In this document: one piece after another, positions 26,264 through 36,124 of the stretch
Layout: each line of letters opens with the position of its first letter
Position numbering within the stretch: the stretch's first letter is position 1
Origin: CAWCLK01 sp963796225
GTDB taxonomy: Bacteria > Actinomycetota > Nitriliruptoria > Nitriliruptorales > Nitriliruptoraceae
Assembly: GCA_963796225.1 (NCBI GenBank)
Contig: CAWCLK010000030.1
Span: forward strand, 1-64,000
Direction: 5' to 3'
DNA: 64,000 bases
Made by a program: the position numbers and the translations under genes
The notes under the pieces: generated by a model
Seen by the model: the letters and a program-made list of their open reading frames with translations, nothing else
Databases searched by the model: none
What the model was told of the DNA's origin: nothing

Positions 26264-27658
26264 GTGAAGAAGAGGCTGATGACGGTGGCAGTGGCCACCG
26301 GGGCGCTGAGCGTCCTGGGTGCCACGGCCGCCTTTGCACAGGACGGGATCACCCCCGACGACCTGGCGGCGAACCTGACCGTCGTGTTCGTGGGGATCGC
26401 CGCGGCACTGGTGTTCCTCATGCAGGCCGGGTTCACCATGGTCGAGGTCGGGCTGACCCGGTCGAAGAACGCCGGCAACATCACGATGAAGAACATGACC
26501 GACATGATCGTCGGTGCGCTGTCGTACTGGGCCGTGGGTGCGGCCTTCGCGTACGGGGCGGGCAGCTTCATCGGCACGACCGGGTTCTTCAGCCCGGAGG
26601 CGACCCTGGGGGACGGCACCCAGTGGGTGTTCCAGATGGTCTTCGCCGCGACGGCGGCCACGATCGTGTCCGGGGCGGTCGCCGAGCGGATGAAGTTCTC
26701 CGGCTACGTGATCATGTCGGTGGCCATCACCGCGCTGATCTACCCGATCGTCACGCACTGGCAGTGGACGTTCAACGCCGACGACTCGTGGCTGTTCGCC
26801 ATGGGCTACCACGACTTCGCCGGCTCCTCGATGGTGCACATGGTCGGCGGCGTCGCGGCCCTGATGGGCGCGGCCATCCTCGGTCCCCGCATCGGCAAGT
26901 ACGACAAGGACGGCAAGCCGCGGGCCATCCCGGGGCACAACACCCCGATGGCCATCGTCGGTGTGTTCATCCTCTGGTTCGGCTGGTTCGGGTTCAACGG
27001 CGGCTCGCAGCTGTCGGCCGGTGCGGTCGGTGACGCCAGCGCCATCTCGGTGATCTTCCTGTCCACCAACGTCGCGGCCGCGGCGGGTGGCGTGGTGGCC
27101 CTGTTCCTCACCTGGATCAAGAACGGCAAGCCCGACGTCGGCATGACCGGCAACGGCGTCCTGGCCGGCCTGGTGGGCATCACCGCCGGCACCAACTTCG
27201 CCACCTCCGGCGAGGCCGTGGTCATCGGCGCCCTGTGCGGTGGGATCGTGGTGTTCGCCGTGGAGTTCTTCGACCGGGTCAAGATCGACGACCCGGTCGG
27301 TGCGGTCTCCGTGCACGGCGTCTGTGGCGCCTTCGGCACCCTGGCGGTCGGCGTCATCGCCGCCGGCGAGTCCAACGGTGGGGGCGGCACGATCTCGCTC
27401 GGCACCCAGGCCATCGGGGTGCTGGCCATCGCGGCCTTCGTCGCCGTGGCCTCGGGCCTGGTCTTCCTGGCGCTGAAGGCCACGATCGGGATCCGCGTCT
27501 CCGAGCAGGAGGAGATCGAGGGCCTGGACGTCCACGAGCACGGCGTGCCCGGCTACGCCCCCGACGTGCTGGCCGGTGCCGGTGTGCCGCGCGCGAGTGC
27601 CTTCGGGTTCGAGGCTCCCGGTGCGGTCGCTCCGACGGCTCGCCCAGCCGGGGAGTGA
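26264..27658 (+). CDS. amt: Ammonium transporter (Amt, first copy)
   Basis: 464 residues. A cleavable-looking signal (VKKRLMTVAVATGALSVLGA, ending AAFAQ) precedes 11 transmembrane helices. The pore twin histidines are His192 in MVHMVGG and His351 in SVHGVCGAFGT, and the conserved Asp184 lies in YHDFAG. GTG 26264 is chosen over ATG 26240 because AGGAGAG lies just before it. The ~50-residue cytoplasmic tail (GLDVHEHGVPGYAPD) is typical of actinobacterial Amt. No glnK PII gene follows, unlike many amt operons. Confidence 0.94.
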   Translation: MKKRLMTVAVATGALSVLGATAAFAQDGITPDDLAANLTVVFVGIAAALVFLMQAGFTMVEVGLTRSKNAGNITMKNMTDMIVGALSYWAVGAAFAYGAGSFIGTTGFFSPEATLGDGTQWVFQMVFAATAATIVSGAVAERMKFSGYVIMSVAITALIYPIVTHWQWTFNADDSWLFAMGYHDFAGSSMVHMVGGVAALMGAAILGPRIGKYDKDGKPRAIPGHNTPMAIVGVFILWFGWFGFNGGSQLSAGAVGDASAISVIFLSTNVAAAAGGVVALFLTWIKNGKPDVGMTGNGVLAGLVGITAGTNFATSGEAVVIGALCGGIVVFAVEFFDRVKIDDPVGAVSVHGVCGAFGTLAVGVIAAGESNGGGGTISLGTQAIGVLAIAAFVAVASGLVFLALKATIGIRVSEQEEIEGLDVHEHGVPGYAPDVLAGAGVPRASAFGFEAPGAVAPTARPAGE

Positions 27659-27669
27659 CCTGACGGGAG

Positions 27670-27684
27670 GTTCCCGCGGGGAAC
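27670..27684. repeat. Short palindrome after amt1
   Basis: GTTCCC-GCG-GGGAAC, perfect 6+3+6. It lies 12 bases past the amt1 stop and may be part of the terminator region. Function unknown. Confidence 0.3.
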
Positions 27685-27747
27685 ACGGCCCCGCCGCCCA
27701 GGTGCCGTCGGTCACCAGGCGGCGGGTCTCCCCGGGAACCGACATGA

Positions 27748-27780
27748 CGCACGGCCGCCTCCATGAGGGGCGGCCGTGCG
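27748..27780 (+). terminator. Probable intrinsic terminator of amt1
   Basis: Perfect 12-base arms CGCACGGCCGCC (27748-27759) and GGCGGCCGTGCG (27769-27780) with a 9-base loop. There is no U run, as is common in high-GC actinobacteria. It sits between amt1 and the operator of amt2, which suggests separate transcripts. Confidence 0.6.
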
Positions 27781-27782
27781 GC

Positions 27783-27820
27783 GTTACATCCACGAAACAG
27801 TGCCGCAACGGTCGGGGAAC
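27783..27820 (+). promoter_or_regulatory. GlnR-box operator upstream of amt2
   Basis: Four half-sites at exact 11-base spacing: GTTAC (27783), GAAAC (27794), GCAAC (27805) and GGAAC (27816). This alternates GTnAC-like and GAAAC-like sites as in the Streptomyces GlnR consensus and is the best match of the three in this window. It lies about 95 bases before the amt2 start and three bases after the amt1 terminator. Confidence 0.72.
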
Positions 27821-27914
27821 AGGGCTCCGCCACAGTGCGGGCTGTCCGGACGGGCGACCGGGCAGAACGTGCGTCGCCCCTCGGGCCCCACCGACACCGA
27901 CAAGGGCACGACAC

Positions 27915-29252
27915 GTGAAGAGGGCATTCTGGGTGGCCACGGCCACCGTCGCGATCCTGGCCATCGGCGCCGTCCCGGCGCTGGCACAGCAGTCCACCGT
28001 CTCCGTCGAGGACTTCCAGGCGCTGGTGGACGCGGTCAACACCGTGTGGGTGGCCCTGGCCGCCGCGCTCGTGGTGCTCATGCACCTCGGCTTCGGGATG
28101 CTCGAAGCCGGGCTCGGTCGCGCGCAAGAACGCCGGCAACATCGTCGGCAAGAACATGATCACGGTGGCCATCGGCGGCGCCGCGTACTGGGCCATCGGC
28201 GCCGCGCTCGCGTACGGCAGCGACGCCGGCGGGTTCATCGGCACCAGTGGGTTCCTGAACCCCGTGGCCACGTCGCTCGGCGACGGCACCCAGGTCGTGT
28301 TCCAGCTCGTGTTCGCCGCGACGGCCGCCACGATCGTGTCCGGCGCAGTCGCCGAGCGCATCGAGTTCAAGGCCTACATCGTCATCGCCGTCGCGCTGAC
28401 CGCGGTGATCTACCCGATCGTGTCGCACTGGAAGTGGTACGGCGACGGGGCGTGGCTCAACGACCTCGGGTTCTACGACTTCGCCGGGTCGACGCTGGTG
28501 CACATGGCCGGCGGGTCGGCGGCCCTGGTCAGCGTGTGGATCCTCGGTCCCCGCATCGGCAAGTACACCAAGGACGGCAGGATCAACGCCATCCCGGGCC
28601 ACTCCATCCCCTTCGCCGTGTTCGGGGTGCTGGTCCTGTTCTTCGGCTGGTTCGGCTTCAACGGCGGGTCGACCCTGGCCGCCTACGGGCAGGCCGGCAC
28701 CATCGGCATCGTGCTGCTCAACACGACCATCGCCGGGTCCTTCGGGGCGCTCGCGGCGCTGGTGGCCAGCTGGATGACCGCGGGCAAGCCGGACCCGGCG
28801 ATGATCGGCAACGGGGCGCTGGCGGGCCTGGTCGGAATCACCGCGGGCCCGGACCTGGCGACCAACGGCTGGGCCGTCGTCGTCGGCGTGGTGTGCGGCG
28901 TGCTCGTGGTCTTCGCCGTCGCGTTCTTCGACCGGATCCGCATCGACGACCCGGTCGGCGCCACCTCCGTCCACCTCGTGTGCGGGGCGGTGGGGACGCT
29001 GTTCGTCGGGCATCTACGCCGCAGGCGAGTCCAACGGCGCGGGCAACGGGGCGACCATCTCGTTGCTCGGCCAGCTGGTCGGCGTCGTCGCGGTGTTCAG
29101 CTTCGTCGCGGTGGCCACGGCGCTGGTCGTGCTACGCGGTGAGGGCCACCATCGGGCTGCGCGTGCCGGCGCAGTACGAGCTCGACGGCCTCGACGTCCA
29201 CGAGCACGGCCTGGCCGGGCTGCCGGACCTGGTCGGCCAGCCCTCCCGCTGA
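27915..29252 (+). CDS. amt: Ammonium transporter (Amt, second copy; three frameshifts)
   Basis: About 444 residues after repair. GTG 27915 begins VKRAFWVATATVAILAIGAV, a signal like that of amt1. Frame breaks fall at about 28119-28126 (after GLGRA), 29008-29010 (GTLFVG to IYAAGESN) and 29131-29133 (before YAVRATIGLRVPAQ); all three look like one-base insertions, so the final frame is restored. The Asp in YDFAGSTLVHM and the two pore histidines (LVHMAGG, SVHLVCGAVGT) are present. It is clearly a paralogue of amt1. Confidence 0.88.
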   Translation: MKRAFWVATATVAILAIGAVPALAQQSTVSVEDFQALVDAVNTVWVALAAALVVLMHLGFGMLEAGLGRAQERRQHRRQEHDHGGHRRRRVLGHRRRARVRQRRRRVHRHQWVPEPRGHVARRRHPGRVPARVRRDGRHDRVRRSRRAHRVQGLHRHRRRADRGDLPDRVALEVVRRRGVAQRPRVLRLRRVDAGAHGRRVGGPGQRVDPRSPHRQVHQGRQDQRHPGPLHPLRRVRGAGPVLRLVRLQRRVDPGRLRAGRHHRHRAAQHDHRRVLRGARGAGGQLDDRGQAGPGDDRQRGAGGPGRNHRGPGPGDQRLGRRRRRGVRRARGLRRRVLRPDPHRRPGRRHLRPPRVRGGGDAVRRASTPQASPTARATGRPSRCSASWSASSRCSASSRWPRRWSCYAVRATIGLRVPAQYELDGLDVHEHGLAGLPDLVGQPSR

Positions 29253-29330
29253 CCACCTCGCGCCCCGCGAGGGCGCGAACCCGTCGCACTACGCTCGCGG
29301 GACGGCTCGCCCGACCCAGGAGCTCACCGC

Positions 29331-30656
29331 GTGGACAAGCAGCAGGAGTACGTGCTCCGCACCGTCGAGGAACGGGACCTGCGGTTCATCCGCCTGTGGT
29401 TCACCGACGTGCTGGGATTCCTGAAGTCGGTGTCGATCACCGCCGCCGAGCTCGAGCAGGCCTTCGAGGAGGGCATCGGGTTCGACGGGTCGTCCATCGA
29501 CGGGTTCGCGCGCGTCCAGGAGGCCGACATGCTGGCCATCCCGGACGCCTCGACGTTCCAGCCGCTGCCGTGGCGCCCCGACACCAAGGGCGTCGCGCGC
29601 ATGTTCTGCGACATCGTCACGCCCGACGGGGAGGCGTTCGCGTCCGACCCACGGCAGGTGCTCAAGCGCCAGCTGCGCAAGGCCGCCGACATGGGGTTCA
29701 CGTTCTACGTCCACCCCGAGATGGAGTTCTTCCTCTTCGAGTCGCCGGACAACGCCAAGCCACTCGACAACGGCTCGTACTTCGACCAGACCCCGCTCGA
29801 CGTGCAGTCGGACTTCCGGCGCCAGACGATCGACCTGCTCGAGAAGATGGGCATCTCGGTCGAGTTCAGCCACCACGAGGTCGCCCCGTCCCAGCACGAG
29901 ATCGACCTGCGCTTCGCCGACGCGCTCACCATGGCGGACAACATCATGACCTTCCGCCTGGTGGTCAAGGAGGTGGCACTGCAGCGGGGCGTGTACGCCA
30001 CGTTCATGCCCAAGCCGCTCGAGAACGAGTGGGGCAGCGCGATGCACCTGCACCTGTCGCTGTTCAACGGCGACGAGAACGCCTTCCACGACCCCTCCGA
30101 CCCCCTGGGGCTCTCGGACACGGCCAAGGCCTTCACCGCCGGGGTGCTGCGCCACTCCCGCGAGATGACCGCGGTGACCAACCAGTGGGTGAACTCCTAC
30201 AAGCGGCTGGTGCCGGGCTTCGAGGCGCCGGTGTACGTCTCCTGGGGCCAGTCCAACCGCAGCGCGCTGGTCCGCGTGCCGATGTACAAGCCGCGCAAGG
30301 GCACCTCCTCGCGGATCGAGTTCCGCTCCCCGGACCCCGCGTGCAACCCCTACCTGGCGTTCTCGCTGCTCCTGGCCGCCGGCATGAAGGGCATCGAGGA
30401 GGAGTACGAGCTCGCCGACCAGTCCGAGGACAACATCTACGAGATGACCGCGGCCGAACGCTCCGCCGAGGGCATCGACCGGCTGCCGACGGACCTCGGT
30501 GAGGCGCTGGGTGCGATGGAGCGCTCCGAGCTGGTGGCCGAGGCGCTGGGGGAGCGGCTGTTCGGCTACTTCCTGGCGAACAAGCGCCGCGAGTGGGCCC
30601 AGTACAACTCCCACGTCAGCCAGTTCGAGCTCGACCGCTACCTGCCCACGTTGTGA
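29331..30656 (+). CDS. glnA2: Type I glutamine synthetase (GlnA2-like)
   Basis: 441 residues. FTDVLGFLKSVSI and IGFDGSSIDGFA begin the GS fold. The metal and glutamate sites are in HPEMEFFLFE, FSHHEVAPSQHEIDLRF and GSAMHLHLSLF, and the ATP/ammonium region is in NRSALVRVPMY. It lacks the insertion and the KDxYDLPPEE adenylylation loop of the beta type, having DNIYEMTAAE instead, so it is probably not a GlnE target. Its GTG start lies about 80 bases after amt2, and its stop overlaps the glnE start. Confidence 0.94.
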   Translation: MDKQQEYVLRTVEERDLRFIRLWFTDVLGFLKSVSITAAELEQAFEEGIGFDGSSIDGFARVQEADMLAIPDASTFQPLPWRPDTKGVARMFCDIVTPDGEAFASDPRQVLKRQLRKAADMGFTFYVHPEMEFFLFESPDNAKPLDNGSYFDQTPLDVQSDFRRQTIDLLEKMGISVEFSHHEVAPSQHEIDLRFADALTMADNIMTFRLVVKEVALQRGVYATFMPKPLENEWGSAMHLHLSLFNGDENAFHDPSDPLGLSDTAKAFTAGVLRHSREMTAVTNQWVNSYKRLVPGFEAPVYVSWGQSNRSALVRVPMYKPRKGTSSRIEFRSPDPACNPYLAFSLLLAAGMKGIEEEYELADQSEDNIYEMTAAERSAEGIDRLPTDLGEALGAMERSELVAEALGERLFGYFLANKRREWAQYNSHVSQFELDRYLPTL

Positions 30657-33600
30657 GCCAGGTCGGTGGCCGTGCCCGGCGCCCCCGCGGGGCGCTGGTC
30701 CGGGCGGGCCTGGACCCCGACCTCGCGCTGGCCGAGCTCGGACGGGCCGGGCTGGTGGACCCCGACGACCCGGAGCTCGACGCGGTCGAGGACCTGCTCG
30801 CCGTGTGCCGCGAGTCCGCGGCGCCCGACGACGCGCTGCTGACGCTGGCCGGGCTGGCACGCGACCAGCCGGCGGTGTTCGCCGAGGTGCGCGACGACAC
30901 GCCGTGGCTGCGACGGGTCGGACTGGTGGGCGGGGCGTCCCGGCCGCTGGGTGACCTGCTCGCGCGCCACGTCGAGGCCGTCGAGGGCATCCGCACCCTC
31001 GGGCCGGTGGACCCGGCCGACGTCGCCACCCGGGTCGCCGACGCGTTGGCCGCAGCGGACGGGGCGCCGGCCGACGGGGCCGCGGCGATCGCCGCGATCC
31101 GCCGGCGGACGACCGCGCACATCGCGGCGCGCGACCTCGCCGGGCACGCCTCGCTGGACGACGTGGCGCGCGACCTCGCGGCGCTGGCCGAGGGGGTGCT
31201 CGACGGGACCCTGCGCGTGCTGCACGAGCACCACACCGGTGGCGCGCCGACGGCGAGGCTGGCCGTCATCGGCATGGGCAAGCTCGGCGGCCGCGAGCTG
31301 AACTACATCTCCGACGTCGACGTCGTGTTCGTCCACGCCCCGCGGCAGGACGCCTCGCCCGAGGAGGCCACCGAGGAGGCCCGCGCGGTGTTCACCGACC
31401 TGCTGGCGGTCCTCAACGCCTCGACCACCATGGGGCGCGCGTACGAGGTCGACCCGACGCTGCGCCCCGAGGGCCGGCGCGGCCCGCTGTCGCGGACGGT
31501 CGACTCCTTCGTGGCCTACTGGGAACGCTGGGCCGAGACCTGGGAGTTCCAGGCGATGCTCAAGGCCCGCCCCGTCGCCGGTGACCGCGAGCTCGGCCAG
31601 GAGCTGATCGCACGCGCCGAGCCGTTCGTGTACCCGGCCGACCTCGACCCGGGCGTCGTGGCCGAGATCCGCGGCATGAAGGGCCGCGTCGAGTCCAAGC
31701 CCGAGGTCGTGCGCCATGGCGAGCGGCAGGTCAAGCTCGGCCCGGGTGGGCTGCGCGACATCGAGTTCGCGGTCCAGCTGCTCCAGCTGGTCCACGGCCG
31801 CGGCGACCCGTCCCTGCGCATCCACCGGCACGCTGCCGGCGCTGGAGGCCCTGGCGGACGGTGGGTACGTCGCCGAGGAGGACGCCGCGACCTTCGCCCG
31901 CGCCTACCGGATCCTGCGCACGGTCGAGCACCGCCTGCAGCTGGCCAACGAGCGCCGCACCCACACCATCCCCGACGACGACGAGCGCCAGGAACGCCTC
32001 GCGCGGTCGATGGGCTATCGCGCCGAGGGGGACGTGGCCGCCCGCGGGCCGTTCCTGGCCGAGCTCCGCGCCGTGCAGGCCCAGGTCCGTGACCTGCACA
32101 CCAAGCTGTTCTACCGACCGCTGCTCGAATCGCACGCGGCCGTGCCCGTGGGCGACGCCGACCTCGTGCGCGGCCGGGGCATGGCCGACGAGGCCGCTCG
32201 CGAGCGGCTCTGGGCGCTCGGGTTCGTGGACGCGGCTGCCGCCCTGCGGGACCTGCGGTCGCTCACCGCCGGCATGACGCGTGCGGCCCGCACGGTGCAG
32301 GCGATCCTGCCGGCCTACCTGCACGAGCTGGCGTCGACCCCGGACCCGGACACGGGCATGCGGCGGTTCCGGGACCTCATCGAGGCGCAGTCGTCGAACC
32401 AGACCCTGCTCGCCCGGCTGCGCGACCACCCGCCGACCGTGACCGGGCTCGCACGTGCGCTCGGGACCAGCGAGGTCGCCGGCGACCTGCTGCTGGCCCA
32501 GCCCCAGGGCGTCGAGTGGTTCGACGAGCACATCGGTGACCACGCCCCGCCGGGACGTGCCGATCTCGTCGAGCAGGCGGTGGCGCGGCTGCAGTGGCAG
32601 GACCCGTTCCCCGCGCTGCGACGCTTCAAGCGCCACCTGCTGCTTCGGACGGTCCTGCGCGACGTCCTGGCCGCGGTCCCCGTGGGCACGGTCGCGAACG
32701 AGCTGACCTCCCTGGCCGAGGCCCTGGTGGAGGCCGGGCTGCGCTCGGTGCTCACCGACATGGCCCTCGCCCAGGGCGGCGGACGCCCCGACGACCTGCC
32801 GCTTCGCATGGCGGTGATCGGCATGGGCAAGCTGGGCGGCGACGAGCTGCACTACGTGTCCGACCTCGACGTGCTGTTCGTGCACGAGCCGGTGGCCGGC
32901 GCCGACCGCTCCGAGGTGCATGCCCTGGCCAACCGGGTCGCCGAACGGCTCATGAAGGCGCTGGGCCAGGTGACGGCCGAGGGCTCCGCGTTCGAGATGG
33001 ACGCCGACCTGCGTCCCGAGGGGCGTGGCGGGCCGCTGTCCCGGTCGCTCGAGTCCTTCGCCGCCTACTACGAGCGGTGGTCGGAGCCCTGGGAGCACCA
33101 GGCGCTGCTGCGGGCCCGCCCCGTCGCCGGGCACCCCGAGCTCGGCACCCGGTTCCTCGAGCTGGTCCGGCCGCTGGCCTACCCCGAGGACTTCGACGAC
33201 CACGACGCGGTGCGGATGCGGCGCATGAAGGCCCGGATCGAGAAGGAGCGGATCTCGCGCCGACACGACGCGACACGCCACCTCAAGCTCGGACCCGGCG
33301 GGCTGTCCGACGTGGAGTGGACCGTGCAGCTGCTCCAGCAGCGCCACGGGGCGCGCGACATCGCCCTGCGCACCCCCAACACCATGCGTGCCGTGGACGC
33401 GCTGCAGGACGCCTCGGTGCTCGCCCATCGCGACGCGGCGTGGCTGCGCGACGGCTACCACTTCCTGTCGCGGGTGCGGAACCACCTCTACCTCATGGGC
33501 CAGCGCAACGTCGACGTGCTGCCCACCAACGGGACCGTGCTCACCCGGCTGGCCCACGGGATGGGGTACGGCCCGTCGGGACGCCAGGAGTTCGAGGAGG

Positions 33601-33698
33601 AGCACCTGCGCCACGTCCGCCACGTCCGCCGGGTCGCCGAGCGGGTGTTCTTCGACATGCCCGACGTCGCCGAGCGCGGGGCGTGGGAGCGAGCGTGA
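30653..33698 (+). CDS. glnE: Bifunctional glutamine synthetase adenylyltransferase/deadenylase (frameshifted)
   Basis: About 1014 residues after repair. Two nucleotidyltransferase domains are visible. The N-terminal deadenylase has GMGKLGGRELNYISDVDV near residue 206, and the C-terminal adenylylase has GMGKLGGDELHYVSDLDV near 722. Each is followed by its helical GlnE domain (LGPGGLRDIEFAVQLLQ and LGPGGLSDVEWTVQLLQ). One extra base at about 31817-31823 breaks the frame within the first helical domain (LRI to STGTLPALEAL). It modifies the conserved Tyr of GlnA1, encoded 2.4 kb away. Confidence 0.92.
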
Positions 33699-34353
33699 CG
33701 AGCGACGAGAGGGAACGCCCGCGGGCGGTGGTGTTCGACTTCGACGGCACGATCGTCGACAGCGAACGCGTGTCGCACGCCGCGATGACCGAGGTCCTCG
33801 CCCAGGACGGCCACACGCTGACCGACGCGGAACGCCAGGCCGTCGTCGGCCACGCCTGGCCGCACACGCGGGCGTACCTGGTCGACCTGATGGGCTACGA
33901 CGACGCCGGGATCGCGTCCTACCGCGAACGGGTCAGCGCCGCCTTCCAGGCCCGGATCGACCAGGTCCGGGTGTTCGACGACGTGGCCGAGACCCTGGAC
34001 GCGCTGCACGGATGCATGCGTGCCCGTCGCGGTGTGCACGTCGTCGGGTCGCGGCTACCTGGAACGGTTGCTCGACCGAACCGGCATCGCCGACCGCTTC
34101 GCCGCCACGGTCGCCCGCGAGGACACCGAGGAGCACAAGCCCCGTCCCGCGCCCTACCTGCTCGCGGCCCGGCGCCTCGGGGTGGAGCCGTCCGACTGCG
34201 TGGTCGTCGAGGACACGCCCGCCGGGATCGCCGCGGCTCAGGCCGCCGGCATGCGGGTGGTCGGCGTGGACCGTGGGCTGGGACTGGACGTGTTCGGGCG
34301 CCGACCGTGTCGTCGCACGCGTCACGCCTACGGCGCTCGCCGACCTCGCCTGA
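33695..34353 (+). CDS. HAD-superfamily phosphatase (two frameshifts)
   Basis: About 218 residues after repair. HAD motif I is FDFDGTIVDSE with nucleophile Asp; motif II is VAVCTSSGRG; motif III/IV is HKPRPAPYLLAARRLGV and VVVEDTPAGIAAAQAAG. Frame changes occur near 34008-34021 and at the GGG of 34296-34298, both consistent with one extra base. The GTG overlaps the glnE stop as GTGA. Beta-phosphoglucomutase or sugar-phosphatase relatives are likely; the substrate is unknown. Confidence 0.85.
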
Positions 34354-34365
34354 GGCGCCGCTCGG

Positions 34366-35682
34366 TCAGCGCCACTTGCGCAGGTGCGGCGCCAGCACGT
34401 CGGCCAGCCGGACCGCGCCGATCTCCTCGAGCTCGTACGTCGCGCGTCGCAGCGGCACGTCGACCGTGACCAGCCGGGCGAGGTCCATCGGTGTGCCGCT
34501 GACGACGGCGTCGCATTCGGTGCCACGGATCGTGGCCTCGAGGTCGCGGACCTGCTGGTCGCCGTAGCCCATGGCCGGCAGCACGGGCCCGATGTCGGGG
34601 TAGCGGGCGTAGGTGTCCGCCAGCGCCCCGACCGCGTGCGGTCGCGGGTCGACGATCTCGGCCCCGGCCTCACGGGCGGCGACGGTCCCCGCCCCCCAGG
34701 GCATCCCGCCGTGGGTGATCGTCGGGCCGTCCTCGACCACCACGACGCGCTGTCCGGCGAGGGACGGACCGGGATCCAGGGACACGGGGGAGGCGGCCTC
34801 GACCACGGCGGCCGTGGGGTTGACCTCGCCGATCGTGGACAGGACGCGCTGGACGTCCAGCGGGGCGGCGGTGTCCACCTTGTTGACCACGACCACGTCG
34901 GCCAGCCGCAGGTTGGCCTCGCCGGGGTGGTAGGCCACCTCGTGGCCGGGGCGCAGCGGGTCGACCACCACGATGTGCACGTCGGGGCGGTAGAACGGCA
35001 GGTCGTTGTTGCCGCCGTCCCAGATGATGACGTCGGCCTCGTCGGCGGCGCGGGCGAGGATGTCGGCGTAGTCCACGCCCGCGTACATCACCATGCCCAT
35101 GCGCACCGGCGTCTCGTACTCCTCACGTTCCTCGATGGTCGGGTGGGACGCGTCGATGTCGGCCAGCGTCGCGAAGCGCTGCACCCGCATCGCCGCGAGG
35201 TCGCCGTAGGGCATGGGATGGCGCACCAGCGCCACCCGGAACCCCTGGTCGAGCAGCAGCTGGCCGACGGCGCGCGAGGTCTGGCTCTTCCCGCAGCCGG
35301 TGCGCACGGCCGTGACGGCCACGACGGGGCGGGGGCTGGGGAGCATCGTGGCGCCCGGACCGAGCAGGCGGAAGTCCGCGCCGGTCGCCAGCACGCGCGA
35401 GGCCTGGTGCATGACCTCGGTGTGGGGCAGGTCGGAGTAGCTCAGCACCACCTCGTCCACGTCGAGGTCGTGGACCAGCTGCTCCAGCTCCTCCTGCGGA
35501 CGGATCGGGATCCCCTCCGGGTAGGCGGGACCGGCCAGCACCGGCGGGTAGGTGCGCCCGTCGATCCCGGGGATCTGCGTCGCGGTGAACGCCACGACCC
35601 GGTGGTCCGGGTCGTCCCGGAAGACGGTGTTGAAGTCGTGGAAGTCGCGCCCCGCGGCTCCCATGATGACGACGCGACGCAC
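34366..35682 (-). CDS. P-loop GTPase related to cyclic 2,3-diphosphoglycerate synthetase
   Basis: 438 residues. The N-terminal Rossmann part (VVIMGAAGRDFHDFNTVF) and a central P-loop (VTAVRTGCGKSQTSRAVG) are followed by DVIIWDGGNNDLPFY, VVVVNKVDTA and VVEDGPTITHGGMPWGAG. This matches the COG2403-type predicted GTPases related to cyclic 2,3-diphosphoglycerate synthetase. The enzymatic product in bacteria is not established. GTG 35682 has GAGAGG nine bases upstream and precedes the conserved strand exactly. It is convergent with the phosphatase gene. Confidence 0.85.
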   Translation of the reverse strand: MRRVVIMGAAGRDFHDFNTVFRDDPDHRVVAFTATQIPGIDGRTYPPVLAGPAYPEGIPIRPQEELEQLVHDLDVDEVVLSYSDLPHTEVMHQASRVLATGADFRLLGPGATMLPSPRPVVAVTAVRTGCGKSQTSRAVGQLLLDQGFRVALVRHPMPYGDLAAMRVQRFATLADIDASHPTIEEREEYETPVRMGMVMYAGVDYADILARAADEADVIIWDGGNNDLPFYRPDVHIVVVDPLRPGHEVAYHPGEANLRLADVVVVNKVDTAAPLDVQRVLSTIGEVNPTAAVVEAASPVSLDPGPSLAGQRVVVVEDGPTITHGGMPWGAGTVAAREAGAEIVDPRPHAVGALADTYARYPDIGPVLPAMGYGDQQVRDLEATIRGTECDAVVSGTPMDLARLVTVDVPLRRATYELEEIGAVRLADVLAPHLRKWR

Positions 35683-36006
35683 GGCCCGACCTCTCGCTCG
35701 GTGGTGCCACCATCGTGGGCGGCGCCCGGGTGGCTGCAGTGCCGTTCGTCCCGTCCGGCTCGGGACCCGGTCAGGCCCCGGCGGGAGTCGTGACCCGTCG
35801 GGGGCACGGGGACTGCCGGGCATCTCCGCCTCGCCCGCGTGCCGAGCGCACAGCGGGACCAGCTCGCCGGCCGGGGCGTCGACCACCTCGTCGGCCGTCG
35901 ACGCGCGCGGCGTGTTGACCGCCGGCTCCTCGCAGCCGTCGACGCTGCACCCGAGTCGGGGCCGACCAGGTCCGTCATGCGTCCACTTCCTGCCGCGTGC
36001 TCGCAC
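35683..36006 (-). other. Possible Cys/His metal-binding extension or small ORF
   Basis: In frame with the GTPase, an upstream stretch reads GCSVDGCEEPAVNT, then GELVPLCARHAG. The C-x4-C...C-x2-H spacing resembles small actinobacterial zinc-binding proteins. A GTG at 36006 could start it. It then runs through low-complexity sequence without a stop into the GTPase, so it is either a separate short gene whose stop has been lost, an N-terminal extension, or chance. Confidence 0.3.
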
Positions 36007-36046
36007 GGTACCGAGGCAGGATTCTCGGCCGGGTACGTCCAGACGA

Positions 36047-36084
36047 GCAGAGCACCCGCTCCACGGTGGGAGCGGGTGCTCTGC
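36047..36084 (-). terminator. Strong terminator hairpin after glnA1
   Basis: Perfect 16-base arms (36047-36062 GCAGAGCACCCGCTCC and 36069-36084) around a 6-base loop, lying just beyond the 3' end of glnA1. No U tract, as usual at this GC. It is the strongest hairpin noted in the window. Confidence 0.75.
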
Positions 36085-36124
36085 GGCTGGTGCTGTGGGT
36101 CAGATGTCGTAGTTCACACGGAGC

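Noticed and set aside
29253..29330. GlnR box before glnA2
   Set aside because: The 78-base gap after amt2 lacks GTnAC/GAAAC half-sites at 11-base spacing; glnA2 probably reads through from amt2 or has its own promoter.
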